64,000 nt of DNA from Prochlorococcus marinus. GTDB lineage: Bacteria; Cyanobacteriota; Cyanobacteriia; PCC-6307; Cyanobiaceae. Of this stretch, positions 63,039 to 64,000 are shown piece after piece. The stretch is taken from NCBI RefSeq assembly GCF_001180245.1, contig NZ_CVSV01000131.1, forward strand, positions 310,001 through 374,000, given 5' to 3'. Numbering within the stretch: the first letter of the stretch is position 1; each line of letters starts with the position of its first letter. The notes below the pieces were generated by a model that searched no databases, was not told the origin of the DNA, and worked only from the letters and a program-made list of their open reading frames with translations. Position numbers and translations under genes: made by a program.

Positions 63039-64000
63039 TTGAATAATTTCAATAATTACATAGATAAGATTAATTCTCAATTAGAAAGAGCAGATATACA
63101 AAAAAAAATATTAACTAGAAATATCTATAGGGAATATGAACTTTATCTCAATCTTGTAAGAGATCTACTTTTCATCTCTGTAGAAAAAGGCCTTAATCAA
63201 ATATATAGTTATCTAACAATTAATGATAATTTCTTAAATGACAATGAATTCTGTAGTCTTCTTGAAAAAAAAATAAGTAAATTAATATTTACGAATTTGC
63301 CTTTTTTAACAGTTGAACAATTAAAGATAAATGAAATTGAAAAAAATAAAAATAAGGAAATTAATTACACTATTTTTGATAGTTCCACAAAGACAAAGGA
63401 TGATCAAAAAGAAAAATTTCAATATGAAGATGGTTTTCAATTAAAAGAACTCACTCAGTTCGAGATTAGTAAAGACTTTTCAAATACCTCTGAATATTAT
63501 CAAGTTTATAATAATGAGAGATTCCTATCACTTGATTTAGATAATAATCATCATAATAATTATTTATCTAAAAACAATATTTTTGAAAATTTAGGAGTTG
63601 AAAAACAGTTTATTTCCTCCTTACTTGAATTAATAGGAGAAGAAAAGATGGAAAAAATAAGATATCAAGAAAAAGAAAATATCAATCAAATGGATAATTT
63701 ACCAAAAAATCAGATTCTTAATAATTTTGATTTAATAGACAAGTCATTAGAAAAATTATTATTGAATCTTTCATATAAGATTAACCAAGAATTATTCAAG
63801 GCAAATCTAATAAAAAAAATGATATCTAAAGATTCCTTTGATTATTTAGTAGGCAAAAATTTTATGATAAAACATCCATATCCTTTTGTTATTAATTTCG
63901 AATTAAACTTAAATCGGTCATTATTAATCGACAATAATTTTCCAAGCATTATTTTCTTAAATATATCTACTGTTGAGTTAGAGTTTAAAAATTTAAATCT
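63039..64000 (+). CDS. Hypothetical protein, 3' truncated by window
   Basis: The frame is open from a TTG at 63039, 4 bp after the tsf stop, to the end of the window (320 codons). The first ~90 residues are helical (SQLERADIQKKILTRNIYRE, LNLVRDLLFISVEKG). The middle is low-complexity and Asn/Lys/Asp-rich, then a more ordered region begins (SLEKLLLNLSYKINQELF, NFMIKHPYPFVINFELNL). No family recognised. From memory, picocyanobacteria have a hypothetical gene between tsf and recG; this fits. Confidence 0.75.
   Translation, partial: MNNFNNYIDKINSQLERADIQKKILTRNIYREYELYLNLVRDLLFISVEKGLNQIYSYLTINDNFLNDNEFCSLLEKKISKLIFTNLPFLTVEQLKINEIEKNKNKEINYTIFDSSTKTKDDQKEKFQYEDGFQLKELTQFEISKDFSNTSEYYQVYNNERFLSLDLDNNHHNNYLSKNNIFENLGVEKQFISSLLELIGEEKMEKIRYQEKENINQMDNLPKNQILNNFDLIDKSLEKLLLNLSYKINQELFKANLIKKMISKDSFDYLVGKNFMIKHPYPFVINFELNLNRSLLIDNNFPSIIFLNISTVELEFKNLN

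Overview
The window looks like a chromosomal segment of a high-light-adapted Prochlorococcus or very close relative. The DNA is very AT-rich and genes are tightly packed on both strands. It carries petN, thf1, clpP, ftsH, a high-light-inducible protein, pcyA, sipA, a 6S RNA gene directly after purK, and dozens of 30-100 residue proteins of the kind typical of marine picocyanobacteria. No tRNA, rRNA, CRISPR array, transposase or prophage module was seen. The genus call rests on gene content and style, not on a database search.

Layout. 1-18.5 kb is mostly core housekeeping: Hsp33, an ABC ATPase, rsmE, a VTE6-like DUF92 protein, an aminotransferase followed by phnDCE (phosphonate/phosphite-type uptake), a small family-4-like uracil-DNA glycosylase, ispG, a C-terminal processing protease, nadA, a metallophosphoesterase with a disturbed start, a TPM-domain protein, a MidA-type methyltransferase, aroB and purK. 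18.5-18.8 kb holds 6S RNA and a strong terminator. 18.85-31 kb is an accessory-looking region of tiny genes. It contains two DUF1651 paralogues with near-identical promoters and a LexA-box-like element, a stand-alone NAD+-ligase adenylation domain, an hli gene, a zinc-finger mini-protein, an SDR enzyme and a 40-codon ORF with an exceptionally strong Shine-Dalgarno sequence.

31-37 kb holds a K+ channel, a c-type cytochrome, an LptA-like protein and a complete pstSCAB phosphate transporter. 38-43.8 kb is a four-gene DNA repair operon on the minus strand: SNM1-like exonuclease, ATP-dependent ligase, Lhr-like helicase and PdeM phosphoesterase. It is followed by a tail-anchored protein, a stand-alone IF2_N-domain protein and a DUF2130 protein with a possible nuclease signature. 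46-50.5 kb is a second stretch of small hypothetical genes. 50.5-64 kb returns to core genes: petN, thf1, clpP, ftsH, sipA, an M16 peptidase pair, pcyA-devBCA, a glycosyltransferase, rpsB-tsf and the start of a further gene.

The most promising items are the pseudoknot/terminator-like rpsB leader, the duplicated DUF1651 promoter-operator, the hyper-Shine-Dalgarno ORF with its own terminator, the ligase-associated repair operon together with the orphan NAD+-ligase domain, and the A6-tract frameshift at the start of the metallophosphoesterase gene.
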